Assembly: GCA_023424095.1 (NCBI GenBank)
Contig: JAFAEG010000005.1
Span: 1 to 24,772, forward strand
Source of the DNA: Pseudomonadota bacterium
Lineage (GTDB): Bacteria > Pseudomonadota > Alphaproteobacteria > Sphingomonadales > Sphingomonadaceae
DNA length: 24,772 bases
Direction of reading: 5' to 3'
Shown here: piece by piece, positions 7,137 to 14,993 of the stretch
Position numbering within the stretch: the stretch's first letter is position 1
Layout: each line of letters begins with the position of its first letter
Position numbers and translations under genes: made by a program
Notes under the pieces: model-generated
Seen by the model: the letters and a program-made list of their open reading frames with translations, nothing else
Database searches by the model: none
What the model was told of the DNA's origin: nothing

Positions 7137-8343
7137 ACCCGGCGGCCGTGGCGACACCGCCCGACGCCGCGATTTCGGCCTGCATCACCCCAGCCCGCGC
7201 GCGATAGCGCGGCTCCCGCCGCACCTCGGCAATCGCGTCCGTCAATCCTCGCACCGAAGTGCGCGGGCTCAGCACTTTCGCGACCCCGGCATGCTCGGCC
7301 CGCGCCGAGACCGCGCCCTGTTCGAAAGCGAGCGGCATCAACACCATCGGTAGCCCCGCCGCGAGCGGATCGAGCACGCTGTTCATTCCGGCGTGACAGA
7401 CGACCATGTCGGCCTGTGCCAACGCCGCCTCTTGCGGCACCCATTCGCGCACGATCGGGCGCCCCGGCAGGTCTTCGGACCGCACGGCTCCCTGCCCACC
7501 CGTGGTGATCAGCAAGCGCAGGTCGAGCGCCACGCAGGCCGCCGCCACTTTGCGAAACAGGCCGGTGCGCGAGCCCTGCAAGGTGCCGAGCGAGCAATAA
7601 ACGAGCGGCCGGTCGTCACCGGGTGGCAGCGCGAAAGTCTCCGGCGCGCCCGGGGCCCGAAACGGGCCGCAATAATGAAAATGCTCCGGCAATTCCCGGC
7701 GATGGAAATCGAGGCCCGCCACCAATTGGGTCAGTTGCAGGGTTGGCGATAGGCAATCCTCCAGCCGGTGCCGCTCGGCCAGGCCGAGCATCCGCGCATT
7801 GCGCGCAATCGCCTTACCGACGCCGCGCAACAACAGATCGGTTACCCGCCAGCCGCCCGCATTGCGCTTGCGCCCCTTCTCGCCGGCCTGATGGGGCCAG
7901 CCGACATAAGGCGGCGGTACGCCGAGCTCGCGATTGATCGGCAGGGTCACGGCGATGCTGGTGAAGGGCAGGCCCAGATGTTCGGCAAGCAGCGCCCCGC
8001 CCGCCTCCATCTGATCGGCCAGCACCGCGTCCGCACCGATCATCCGCAGCGCGTCCGGGCCCTCGCGGCAGATCATGTCGGTGAAGCGGACCATGCCGCC
8101 GAAGGTCCCGCCAAGCCCAGACAGCCCACGTATCTTCGCCATCGGCTTCGTCCAGCCCGCCACCGGCGGCTCATTCGCCCCGATCGCCTGGAAGCCGGCG
8201 CCGACCGGCTCGACCAGCGGGGCCGCATCGGGATGGTGGAGGAAAGTCGCCCGGTGCCCGCGCGCGATCAGCTCAGCGGCGAGGAAGGAGAGCGGACGGT
8301 AATGTCCCTTCAGCGGCGGGGCGATGATCGCGAAATGCGCCAT
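7114..8343 (-). CDS. crtX: Carotenoid (zeaxanthin-type) glucosyltransferase CrtX
   Basis: A 409-residue GT1-family glycosyltransferase (GT-B fold) expected to transfer glucose from UDP-glucose to the 3-hydroxyl groups of zeaxanthin or astaxanthin. The N-terminus MAHFAIIAPPLKGHYRP matches the CrtX beginning. The C-terminal donor-binding region has YCSLGTLQGS, REWVPQ and the signature CHAGMNSVLDPLAAGLPMVL ending in PLAFEQG, equivalent to the HxGxxS...P...Q box of UDP-sugar transferases. The start is ATG at 8343, directly after a G6 run that may act as ribosome-binding site. It is the last gene of the crtY-I-B-X operon and overlaps crtB by 71 nt. The sugar and acceptor are inferred from the family and the neighbouring crtZ/crtW; a deoxy-sugar donor cannot be excluded. 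Confidence 0.88.
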   Translation of the reverse strand: MAHFAIIAPPLKGHYRPLSFLAAELIARGHRATFLHHPDAAPLVEPVGAGFQAIGANEPPVAGWTKPMAKIRGLSGLGGTFGGMVRFTDMICREGPDALRMIGADAVLADQMEAGGALLAEHLGLPFTSIAVTLPINRELGVPPPYVGWPHQAGEKGRKRNAGGWRVTDLLLRGVGKAIARNARMLGLAERHRLEDCLSPTLQLTQLVAGLDFHRRELPEHFHYCGPFRAPGAPETFALPPGDDRPLVYCSLGTLQGSRTGLFRKVAAACVALDLRLLITTGGQGAVRSEDLPGRPIVREWVPQEAALAQADMVVCHAGMNSVLDPLAAGLPMVLMPLAFEQGAVSARAEHAGVAKVLSPRTSVRGLTDAIAEVRREPRYRARAGVMQAEIAASGGVATAAGFIEAALL

Positions 8344-9238
8344 ACCCCCCTTTGCGGGCGCGCAGCGTCTCCCACAAGCTCACGAACAGATAGGCCAATT
8401 TGCGCCGCCGCCGAACGACGACGCGCTGCTCCCACGCATCCGGCCCGAGCGCCGCCACTCTGCGCCCGATCTTCCCATAGATGCGCGCCGCCGCCAGCAC
8501 CGCCCAGCGCGCCCGGAACGGCAAGGCATGGACTTGGCGGCGCGCCTCCGCCTCATAGGCCGCCGACAGATCGGTCATGCGCTTGACCATGCCGACCAGG
8601 ACGTCGCGATTGGCATCGTCCAGCAGCCTTTCCTCGCTCAGCCCCGCCTCGGCCAGCCACTCTGCCGGCACATAGCAGCGCCCGGCGGCGGCATCGTCGG
8701 CAATGTCGCGGGCGATGTTGGAAAGCTGGAAGGCGATGCCGAGCGCCGACGCCCCGCCCAGCGTCTCGCGATCCTCCGGATCGACCCCCATCACCACCGC
8801 CATCATGCAGCCGACCGCGCCGGCGACATGATAGCAATAGCGGACCAGATCGGCCTCGCTCTGCGGCCGCCAGTCGGCCGCGTCGAGCGCGAAGCCCTCG
8901 ATATGGTCGAGCAGGAATTCGTGCGGGATCGGCACTTCGGCGAGCACCGCCGCCAGCGCCTCATAGGGTAGCCCCTCGACCTTTTCCCCGGCGATCACCC
9001 GCCGGGTCAGCGAATCAACCTCAGCGACATTGCCGCCCTCGCCGCCCGCCTGCCCCAGCACCTGCCCGTCCGCGACATCGTCGCAATGGCGGCACCAGGT
9101 GTAGAGCAGCCAGGCCCGCTCCCGCGTCTCCCGATCGAACACCTGGCTGGCGGCGTGGAAGGAGCGCGAGCCCAGGCGGATCGTGTCGCTGGCCGCATTG
9201 GCCAAAGCGATCCGTTCGGGGCTCTGCGCGCGCGGCAT
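8273..9238 (-). CDS. crtB: Phytoene synthase CrtB
   Basis: A 321-residue squalene/phytoene synthase that condenses two GGPP molecules head to head into 15-cis-phytoene, the first committed carotenoid step. Both aspartate-rich, Mg-binding motifs are present: R50HCDDVAD57 and N174IARDIADD182, the latter followed by GRCYVPAEWL as in the phytoene synthase signature. The start is ATG at 9238, overlapping the crtI TGA; in-frame codons upstream only run antisense. The last 23 or so residues, after about LRARKGGYG, have no counterpart I recognise in CrtB proteins and lie over the start of crtX in another frame, so the C-terminus looks extended. Confidence 0.93.
   Translation of the reverse strand: MPRAQSPERIALANAASDTIRLGSRSFHAASQVFDRETRERAWLLYTWCRHCDDVADGQVLGQAGGEGGNVAEVDSLTRRVIAGEKVEGLPYEALAAVLAEVPIPHEFLLDHIEGFALDAADWRPQSEADLVRYCYHVAGAVGCMMAVVMGVDPEDRETLGGASALGIAFQLSNIARDIADDAAAGRCYVPAEWLAEAGLSEERLLDDANRDVLVGMVKRMTDLSAAYEAEARRQVHALPFRARWAVLAAARIYGKIGRRVAALGPDAWEQRVVVRRRRKLAYLFVSLWETLRARKGGYGAFRDHRPAAEGTLPSALLPRR
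8345..8353 (-). promoter_or_regulatory. A3G6 run at the crtB/crtX junction
   Basis: On the minus strand the sequence AAAGGGGGGT lies immediately before the crtX ATG and inside the crtB frame. The G-run can pair imperfectly with the 16S anti-Shine-Dalgarno and is the only ribosome-binding candidate for crtX, although its spacing to ATG is short. Loss of one G in the transcript, or a +1 ribosomal shift, would join the CrtB and CrtX frames exactly at the crtX start codon. Whether this happens is not known. Confidence 0.35.
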
Positions 9239-10716
9239 CAGGCTGCCAGATCCGCGATCATCAATGCCGCCGTCGCCTTGGCGCTCCCGACCACGCCCGG
9301 AATGCCCGCGCCCGGATGGGTGCCCGCGCCGACGAAATAGAGGTTCGGGATCTTCGCGTCGCGATTGTGCACGCGGAACCACGCGCTTTGCGTCAGCAAC
9401 GGCTCCAGGCTGAAGGCGGAGCCGAGGTGCGAATTCAGGTCGCTGTCGAACTCGCGCGGCGTGTAGTGGAAGATCGTCTCGATCCGCTCGCGCAGCCCCG
9501 GCAGCAGCCGCTGCTCGAGAATGTCCACGATCCGCTCGCGATAGCGCAGGCCCTCAGCTTCCCAGTCGAGCGGCGCCTTGCCCAGATGCGGCACCGGCGC
9601 GAGCGCGTAGAATGTCGATTTGCCGGGCGAGGCCATGCCCGGATCGGTGATGGTGGGATGATGGACATAGAGCGCCGGGTCCTCCGCGAGCGCCGAACCC
9701 TTGTAGATCTCGTTCAGCAGGCCCCGGTAGCGCGGCCCGAACAGGATATTGTGGTGCGGCACATCGTCCCAGGTGCCGCGCGCGCCGATATGGACCACGA
9801 ACAGCGACGGCGAGAAGCGCTTGCGCCGAAGCGCCGCCGCCGCCTTCGGCCCGCGCGGGCCATCGACCATGTCATAGGTGCGCACCACATCGGCATTGGA
9901 CGCGACCGCATCGAACCGGCCGCTCCAGCCGCTCTTCGTGCGCACCGCCGTGGTCCGTCCCGCCTCCGTCTCGATCTTCTCGACCGGATCGCCGAACCGC
10001 AATTCGCCGCCGAGCCGCTCGAAATGGGTGACCATCCCGGCGACGAGCTTGTTGGTCCCGCCCTTCGCAAACCAGACGCCGCCGTCACGCTCGAGCTTGT
10101 GGATCAGCGCATAGATGGAGCTGGTCGTCATCGGATTGCCGCCGACCAGCAGGGTGTGGAACGACAAGGCCTGGCGGAGCTTCTCATTCTTCACGAAGCC
10201 CGAAACGACCGAATAGACCGACCGCCAGGCCTGATAGCGCGCCAGGCTCGGCGCCGCGGCCAGCATCGACTTGAAATCGAGGAAGGCGACGTGGCCGAGC
10301 TTTTCATAGCCCTCGGTATAGACCCCCGCCGCATAGCGCAGGAACTTCTGGTAGCCCTCGACATCAGCGGGCTCGAGCGCGCGGATCTGCTCGGTCAGGC
10401 GCGCATCGTCGTTCAGATAATCAAAGCTTGATCCATCTGGCCAGGACAGGCGGTAAAAAGGCGAAATCGGCAGCAATTCGACGTCGGCCGCCATCTCCGC
10501 GCCGCTCAGCGCCCACAATTCCTGCAGGCAGGCCGGATCGGTGATCACCGTCGGGCCGGCGTCGAAGATATGGCCGTCTTTCTCCCAATAATAAGCGCGC
10601 CCACCCGGCTTGTCCCGCGCCTCGACGATCGTCGTCGCGATCCCGGCCGATTGCAGCCTTATCGCCAGCGCCAGCCCGCCAAAGCCGGAACCGATGACCG
10701 CCACCCGCTTGCTCAT
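9238..10716 (-). CDS. crtI: Phytoene desaturase CrtI
   Basis: A 492-residue bacterial-type FAD-dependent phytoene desaturase, converting phytoene stepwise to lycopene. The N-terminal dinucleotide-binding motif is VAVIGSGFGGLALAIR (G9, G11, G14), followed by ARDKPGGRAYYWEKDG and FDAGPTVIT, the typical CrtI substrate/FAD region. The C-terminal bacterial desaturase signature NLYFVGAGTHPGAGIPGVVG is intact. The length is normal (about 490-500). The start is ATG at 10716, placing the FAD motif at the very N-terminus; longer in-frame reading to 11097 is antisense to nothing and lies within crtY in another frame, so it is rejected. Start and stop both overlap neighbours by ATGA (crtY before, crtB after). 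Confidence 0.96.
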   Translation of the reverse strand: MSKRVAVIGSGFGGLALAIRLQSAGIATTIVEARDKPGGRAYYWEKDGHIFDAGPTVITDPACLQELWALSGAEMAADVELLPISPFYRLSWPDGSSFDYLNDDARLTEQIRALEPADVEGYQKFLRYAAGVYTEGYEKLGHVAFLDFKSMLAAAPSLARYQAWRSVYSVVSGFVKNEKLRQALSFHTLLVGGNPMTTSSIYALIHKLERDGGVWFAKGGTNKLVAGMVTHFERLGGELRFGDPVEKIETEAGRTTAVRTKSGWSGRFDAVASNADVVRTYDMVDGPRGPKAAAALRRKRFSPSLFVVHIGARGTWDDVPHHNILFGPRYRGLLNEIYKGSALAEDPALYVHHPTITDPGMASPGKSTFYALAPVPHLGKAPLDWEAEGLRYRERIVDILEQRLLPGLRERIETIFHYTPREFDSDLNSHLGSAFSLEPLLTQSAWFRVHNRDAKIPNLYFVGAGTHPGAGIPGVVGSAKATAALMIADLAA

Positions 10717-11831
10717 GCCGCCATCGCCTTCAACGCCTTCAGGATTGGAACGGGTGGCCTGCCCGTCAGAATTCGAACCTTGTCCAGCCGCGTCAGCTTC
10801 GCCGCATAGAAACGCGCGATCACCGGCTCGGGCAGGCGGTAGAAATGCTCGAGCACCCGATATCGTTGCTCCGGCGTCGTCGCGCGGAACATCATGCGGT
10901 TGAGCAGTCGGAAGAAACCACGCTCCTTCCACAGCTTGCGGGCGCGATCTCGAAGCAGTGCGCACAAGGCGGGCCCCGAGAAATCGCCCTGCTCCGCCAC
11001 CAGCAAGGCATTCGCCACCGCATCGGGCAGCGAATAACCGGTGGTCGGGTGGAAGAAACCGCCGCGCAGCCCGAGCCGCGCCACCTCGCCAGTCCACAGG
11101 CTCTCGACCGACCCACCCAGCGCCACCGGCAGCACGCCGGTTTCCTCGCCGATCATCTCCCCCAGCCCCTCGGCATAAGCATCGATCCGGCTGCCCAGCA
11201 GCGGCACGTCCAGCGCCGGCGTGTCGGAATAATAAGTGTCCTCGATCATCGCTTCGTGCGGAGTGAACGGCAAAGTGTAGACGAACCGATAGCCGTCCGC
11301 CTGCTCGACCGTGGCATCCATGATGATCGGCAGTTCGCGCCCGTGCGGTGCGGCCGCGCGATAGGTCCGCCCAACGAATTTCTGCCAGCCCAGCTCAAGC
11401 CCGGAAAAATCGCCCGGCCCGCGCGCGTCGATCACGCCCAGCGCCTCGATCCGCTCGCCGCTTTCCAGTTCGACGAAATCGGCGCCCAGCGTCGCCACTG
11501 CCCCCCGCTGGATCCGCTCGGCGGGCACCGCCGCGCGCACCACCTTGTCCAGTTGCGGTGATTTCACGCTGTTATAGCCGAAGCCCAAGGTCCGCCGCCG
11601 CTTCGGGAACATGATTTCGTGCGCTGGCCATTTTGCCAACACCATCGGCGCGACCAGTGCGTGCCCCTCTGCGTCCAGATCGCCGTCGAAGAAGGACCAG
11701 ACGTGGTTGCCGCCCAGCCGCTCACCCGGCTCGATCAGCAGGAACTCCACCTCCGGCCGCCGCGTTGCCAGCGCCAGCGCAACCAACGACCCGGCCAGCC
11801 CGCCGCCGGCGATGATCACAGGCTTCACCAC
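10713..11831 (-). CDS. crtY: Lycopene beta-cyclase CrtY
   Basis: A 372-residue flavoprotein that cyclises both ends of lycopene to beta-carotene. It has the N-terminal FAD fold VIIAGGGLAGSLVALALA, then GGNHVWSFFD (the CrtY 'GxNHTWSFH'-like motif), VIDARGPG, the long YRFVYTLPF / IEDTYYSD region and the C-terminal GGFFHPTTGYSLPDAV. Together these are diagnostic for the classical CrtY family. The length is slightly below the usual 380-390. Two adjacent GTG codons (11831 and 11828) are the only sensible starts; neither has a convincing Shine-Dalgarno. It heads the operon crtY-I-B-X and is divergent from the DUF2141 gene across only 38 bp. Confidence 0.93.
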   Translation of the reverse strand: MVKPVIIAGGGLAGSLVALALATRRPEVEFLLIEPGERLGGNHVWSFFDGDLDAEGHALVAPMVLAKWPAHEIMFPKRRRTLGFGYNSVKSPQLDKVVRAAVPAERIQRGAVATLGADFVELESGERIEALGVIDARGPGDFSGLELGWQKFVGRTYRAAAPHGRELPIIMDATVEQADGYRFVYTLPFTPHEAMIEDTYYSDTPALDVPLLGSRIDAYAEGLGEMIGEETGVLPVALGGSVESLWTGEVARLGLRGGFFHPTTGYSLPDAVANALLVAEQGDFSGPALCALLRDRARKLWKERGFFRLLNRMMFRATTPEQRYRVLEHFYRLPEPVIARFYAAKLTRLDKVRILTGRPPVPILKALKAMAA

Positions 11832-11852
11832 GCTGGCGCCGCCGCGTCGCTC

Positions 11853-11883
11853 ATTCTAGGACCAGTACCATGATACGCATCAA
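11853..11883 (-). promoter_or_regulatory. Candidate crtYIBX promoter (weak)
   Basis: Reading leftward, TTGATG (11883-11878) and TAGAAT (11858-11853) resemble -35 and -10 boxes, but the spacer is 19 nt, longer than ideal. Transcription would start near 11845, leaving about 14 nt before the first crtY GTG. The -35 box would lie inside the first codons of the DUF2141 gene. No better promoter is visible in the 38-bp gap. Confidence 0.25.
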
Positions 11884-12301
11884 ACATCTGGCGGCCATGC
11901 CGCTTCTTCTGCTTGCCGGCAACGCCCAGGGCAGCGGTTCCGACGTCGAGATCGCCATCGAGGGCGCGCGCAACAATCGCGGCGTCATCCACATCTGCAT
12001 GACCCGCAACGCCAATCACTTCCCGGATTGCGGCGACGATCCCGCGGCGGTGAAGCGCACCGTCCCCGCCTCGACCCGCAGCGTCCGAATCTCGGTCGCG
12101 CCCGGCGGCTATGCGGTCTCGCTCTTCCACGATCAGAATCGCAACAACGAGCTGGACACCTTTCTCGGCGTCCCCCGCGAGGGCTTCGGCTTTTCCCGCA
12201 ACCCGACCATCCGCTTCGGCCCGCCCAGCTTCGACGCGGTCCGCATCAACATCATCCCGGGCTCCAGCCGGATGACGGTGAACATGCAATATTTCCTCTA
12301 G
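11870..12301 (+). CDS. DUF2141 domain exported protein
   Basis: A 143-residue secreted protein with a signal peptide (hydrophobic AAMPLLLLAGNAQG, cleavage near residue 21). The rest matches the DUF2141 pattern as I recall it: an initial beta strand (VEIAIEGARNNRGVIHICMT), a central GGYAVSLFHDQNRNNELDT stretch with the Asp/Asn-rich turn, GVPREGFGFSRN, and a final beta strand. The function of DUF2141 is not known to me; the D-x-N-x-N turn could bind a metal. The start is ATG at 11870, with AGGA 8 nt upstream. The gene is divergent from crtY, which may mean co-regulation with pigment synthesis. Its TAG stop shares the palindromic CTAG with the stop of the convergent AI-2E gene. Confidence 0.82.
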   Translation: MIRIKHLAAMPLLLLAGNAQGSGSDVEIAIEGARNNRGVIHICMTRNANHFPDCGDDPAAVKRTVPASTRSVRISVAPGGYAVSLFHDQNRNNELDTFLGVPREGFGFSRNPTIRFGPPSFDAVRINIIPGSSRMTVNMQYFL

Positions 12302-13347
12302 GCGTCCTTCGCCGCTGCTTCCTTCTTGTCGGTGACCACCTTGATCTCCTTGCCGAGCACGCCCCCCACATAGAGGCGCTGGACCAGGACGTAGGTGACG
12401 ACGGTGAGCGGCGCTGACAGCAGGATGCCGAGGAAGCCGAACAGCGTCCCCGCCGCCGCGACCGCGAACAGCAACACCGCGGGCGGCACGTCCACGGCGT
12501 AGCGCTGCACCAGCGGCTGGAGCAGATTGCCCTGGATCTGCTGCACCAGCAGATAGAGGCCGAGCGTCCACAAGGCGACTGACGGCCCCTGCAGGAAGGC
12601 CAGCAGGATCGCCGGAACCGCGGCGATGATCGGGCCGACAAATGGGATGAAGTCGAGCAGACCCGCGATCAGCGCCAGCCCCAATGCCGCTGGCACGCCC
12701 AGCGCCCACAGCCCGGCGAAAGTCAGGATCGTCACCGCGATCATCGACAAGATCTGCCCGCGCAGCCAGCCCTGCAGCGCCCGGCTGCCATCCTCCATCG
12801 CCTGCTCGGCCAGTTCTTCCCTTTTCTTGGGCACCAACGCGACCACGCCGCGGCGGTAGAGCTGCGGCTGGGCGGCGAGGAAGATCGCGCCCACGAACAC
12901 CAGAAGGAAATCGGCCACGCCGCTGCCCGCCGCGATCGCATAGCCGCCCGCCTGGCTCAGCACCGCGCCGACATCGCCCGCGCCCTGATCGAACAATTGC
13001 CGCGCGCTTTCGCCCAGGCCCCACTCGTCCAATTGCGCCTCGACCGACGCCAGCGCCTGCGGCAACCGCTCCTGGATCGTGGCAAATTCGTTGGCGACCT
13101 GCCGGCCGAAGAAGGCGAACACGCCGATCAGCACACCCAGCACCACGCCCACCGCCGCGACCAGAGCCAGCGGCCCCTTCAGATCGGTCACACGCGTGAT
13201 CAGGCCGCGCGCCGCGCCCAGGATCGCCGCGAAGGTGATCGCCGCGAAGATCAGCAGCAACAGGCTCATGGTGCGGAAGAGGATGACAGTGACCAGCCCG
13301 ATCCCGAGCACGATCAGGCAGCGGCGCGCGAAACTCTGATCGGTCAT
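12298..13347 (-). CDS. AI-2E family transporter (PF01594-like membrane protein)
   Basis: A 349-residue inner-membrane protein with about seven to eight hydrophobic segments: two near the N-terminus (12-50), one at 60-85, then a soluble loop (about 95-170) and a C-terminal block of helices. The C-terminal half carries LIAGLLDFIPFVGPIIAAVPA and the QQIQGNLLQPLVQRYAVDVPP segment, the strongest AI-2E family signatures. Members include TqsA-like exporters and Na+/H+-antiporter-like proteins, so autoinducer transport should not be assumed. The start is ATG at 13347, preceded by GAGGGG at about 7 nt; the longer reading from 13440 lacks such support. The stop overlaps the DUF2141 stop by 4 nt. Confidence 0.88.
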   Translation of the reverse strand: MTDQSFARRCLIVLGIGLVTVILFRTMSLLLLIFAAITFAAILGAARGLITRVTDLKGPLALVAAVGVVLGVLIGVFAFFGRQVANEFATIQERLPQALASVEAQLDEWGLGESARQLFDQGAGDVGAVLSQAGGYAIAAGSGVADFLLVFVGAIFLAAQPQLYRRGVVALVPKKREELAEQAMEDGSRALQGWLRGQILSMIAVTILTFAGLWALGVPAALGLALIAGLLDFIPFVGPIIAAVPAILLAFLQGPSVALWTLGLYLLVQQIQGNLLQPLVQRYAVDVPPAVLLFAVAAAGTLFGFLGILLSAPLTVVTYVLVQRLYVGGVLGKEIKVVTDKKEAAAKDA

Positions 13348-13473
13348 TCTGGTCCCCTCGTTCCGCCAACGCCTAGCCGCCGCGCCGGGATCGGAAAAGA
13401 GGGCGCTGACGCTCGACAGGCGGCGCGCGATGTGTTGCACAGCGGGCCGGCCCTCCTCTCCCCGGGAAGTCTC

Positions 13474-13980
13474 ATGCGCTCCGTCCTGCTTGCCGCCTCT
13501 TGTCTCGCCCTCGCCGCCTGCGGCTCAGCCGCCCAGAACAGCAACACCGGCAACGTCGCCGCAGCGCAGGCGCCGCCGCCACCCGCCGCAGCGCCCACGC
13601 CGCCGGCACCGACGCCGGTGCCGATTTCCTACGACTGGAGCTTCTATGCCCATGGCGGCTCGGGCGATCTGTTCTTCGGCGACGGCGACTGGTCGAACGA
13701 GGAATTCATCCTCTCCCTCACCTGCCGGCCCGGCTCGGGTCAGGCCGGCCTGTCGCTGCAGGGCCCGCCCGAAATGCCCGCGACCTTGAGCGTGAACGAG
13801 GAAAGCACGGCGGTCACCAATGGCGGCACCTTGCCCACCAATCACCCCGTTTTGAGTGCCTTCGCCGCGGAAGGCAGCCTGCGCGTCGTCGCCGGCACCA
13901 CCGAACGCGACCTCGCCGCCAAGCCCGGCACCGGCCGAAGCGCGATCGAATCCTTCTTCGCTTATTGCGGCGCGGGCTGA
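13474..13980 (+). CDS. Small lipoprotein, unknown function
   Basis: A 168-residue predicted lipoprotein. The N-terminus MRSVLLAASCLALAAC has a clear lipobox LAAC, with the lipid-modified Cys at residue 16. The +2 residue Gly gives no inner-membrane retention signal by the Asp rule, so outer-membrane anchoring is likely. A Pro/Ala-rich linker (about 32-55) leads to a beta-rich domain of about 110 residues with two Cys (SLTCRPG and AYCGAG) that may pair. No named family is recognised. The start is ATG at 13474, with GGGAAG a few bases upstream. It is divergent from the AI-2E gene over 126 bp and lies 50 bp before the nitronate monooxygenase gene. Confidence 0.75.
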   Translation: MRSVLLAASCLALAACGSAAQNSNTGNVAAAQAPPPPAAAPTPPAPTPVPISYDWSFYAHGGSGDLFFGDGDWSNEEFILSLTCRPGSGQAGLSLQGPPEMPATLSVNEESTAVTNGGTLPTNHPVLSAFAAEGSLRVVAGTTERDLAAKPGTGRSAIESFFAYCGAG

Positions 13981-14030
13981 AGCGACCACCCACCCTTCCC
14001 CCGCCCGTTTCGTTTCGCTACCGTACGGCC

Positions 14031-14993
14031 ATGAGCTTGCCACCTTTGTTCGATCGCCTGAGGCTCCCCGCTGTCGGCGCGCCTCTCTTCATCGTCTCCA
14101 ATCCGGATCTGGTCATTGCCCAGTGCAAGGCCGGCATCGTCGGCAGCTTCCCGGCGCTGAACGCCCGGCCGCAAAGCCTCGTCGACGAATGGCTCCACCA
14201 GATTACCGAGGAACTGGCCGCCTGGGACCGCGACAATCCCGACCGGCCCTCCGCGCCGTTCGCGGTCAACCAGATCGTGCACAAGTCCAACGACCGGCTG
14301 ATGGCCGACATGGCGACCTGCGCGAAGTGGAAGGTGCCAATCATCATCACCTCTTTGGGCGCGATCGCCGAGGTGAATGACGGCGCGCACAGCTGGGGCG
14401 GAATCGTCCTCCATGACATCATCCACGATCGCTTCGCCCGCAAGGCGATCGAAAAGGGCGCCGACGGCCTGATCGCGGTCGCCAGCGGCGCCGGCGGCCA
14501 TGCCGGCCCGCTTTCGCCCTTCGCTCTGGTACAGGAAATCCGCGAATGGTTTGACGGGCCGCTGCTCCTGTCGGGTTCCATCTCGCACGGCCGCTCGATC
14601 CTCGCCGCGCAGGCGATGGGCGCGGATCTGGCCTATATCGGCTCGCCCTTCGTCGCGACGCGCGAAGCCAATGCCGCGGACAATTACAAGCAGGGCATCG
14701 TCGACGGCCGCGCCGCCGACATCGTCTATTCCAACCTCTTCACCGGCATTCACGGCAATTATCTGCGCGGCTCGATCATCGCCGCCGGTCTGGACCCGGA
14801 CAATCTGCCGCAGGGCGACATTTCGACGATGAACTTCGAAAGCGCGACCGGGGCAAAGGCCTGGCGCGACATCTGGGGTTCGGGCCAGGGCATTGGCGCG
14901 GTCAAGGCGGTCGAAGGTGCCGGCGACTTCGTGGCCCGGCTCATCGAGGAGTATCAGGCGGCCAAGGCGTCGCTGCTCGCCAAGGTGAAATGA
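14031..14993 (+). CDS. Nitronate monooxygenase (NMO/2-nitropropane dioxygenase family)
   Basis: A 320-residue FMN-dependent TIM-barrel enzyme that would oxidise nitroalkanes or propionate-3-nitronate to carbonyl compounds and nitrite. It shows the NMO order: PLFIVSNPDLV near the N-terminus, AGIVGSFPALNAR, FAVNQIV, then GADGLIAVASGAGGHAG containing the conserved His, LLLSGSISHGRSILAAQAMGADLAYIGSPF (phosphate-binding loop for FMN), and a C-terminal helical tail. The length is within the family range. The start is ATG at 14031, with no strong Shine-Dalgarno. The TGA overlaps the ATG of the next gene, giving translational coupling to an acyltransferase of unrelated function. The actual substrate cannot be read from sequence. 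Confidence 0.9.
   Translation: MSLPPLFDRLRLPAVGAPLFIVSNPDLVIAQCKAGIVGSFPALNARPQSLVDEWLHQITEELAAWDRDNPDRPSAPFAVNQIVHKSNDRLMADMATCAKWKVPIIITSLGAIAEVNDGAHSWGGIVLHDIIHDRFARKAIEKGADGLIAVASGAGGHAGPLSPFALVQEIREWFDGPLLLSGSISHGRSILAAQAMGADLAYIGSPFVATREANAADNYKQGIVDGRAADIVYSNLFTGIHGNYLRGSIIAAGLDPDNLPQGDISTMNFESATGAKAWRDIWGSGQGIGAVKAVEGAGDFVARLIEEYQAAKASLLAKVK

Noticed and set aside
9316..10431. 371-codon plus-strand frame opposite crtI.
   Set aside because: Antisense shadow; crtI motifs are intact on the other strand across the whole interval.
10717..11097. N-terminal extension of crtI upstream of its FAD motif.
   Set aside because: Lies inside crtY in another frame and does not resemble CrtI; the ATG at 10716 overlaps the crtY stop in the same style as other crt junctions.
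11825..13369. 514-codon minus-strand frame running through the DUF2141 region toward the AI-2E gene.
   Set aside because: Out-of-frame shadow of the AI-2E coding sequence and antisense of DUF2141. Only its last nine codons are of interest, as a possible crtY leader.
13444..13453. Palindrome GGGCCGGCCC upstream of the lipoprotein gene.
   Set aside because: Ten GC-only bases in a GC-rich genome; no further symmetry or second copy nearby.
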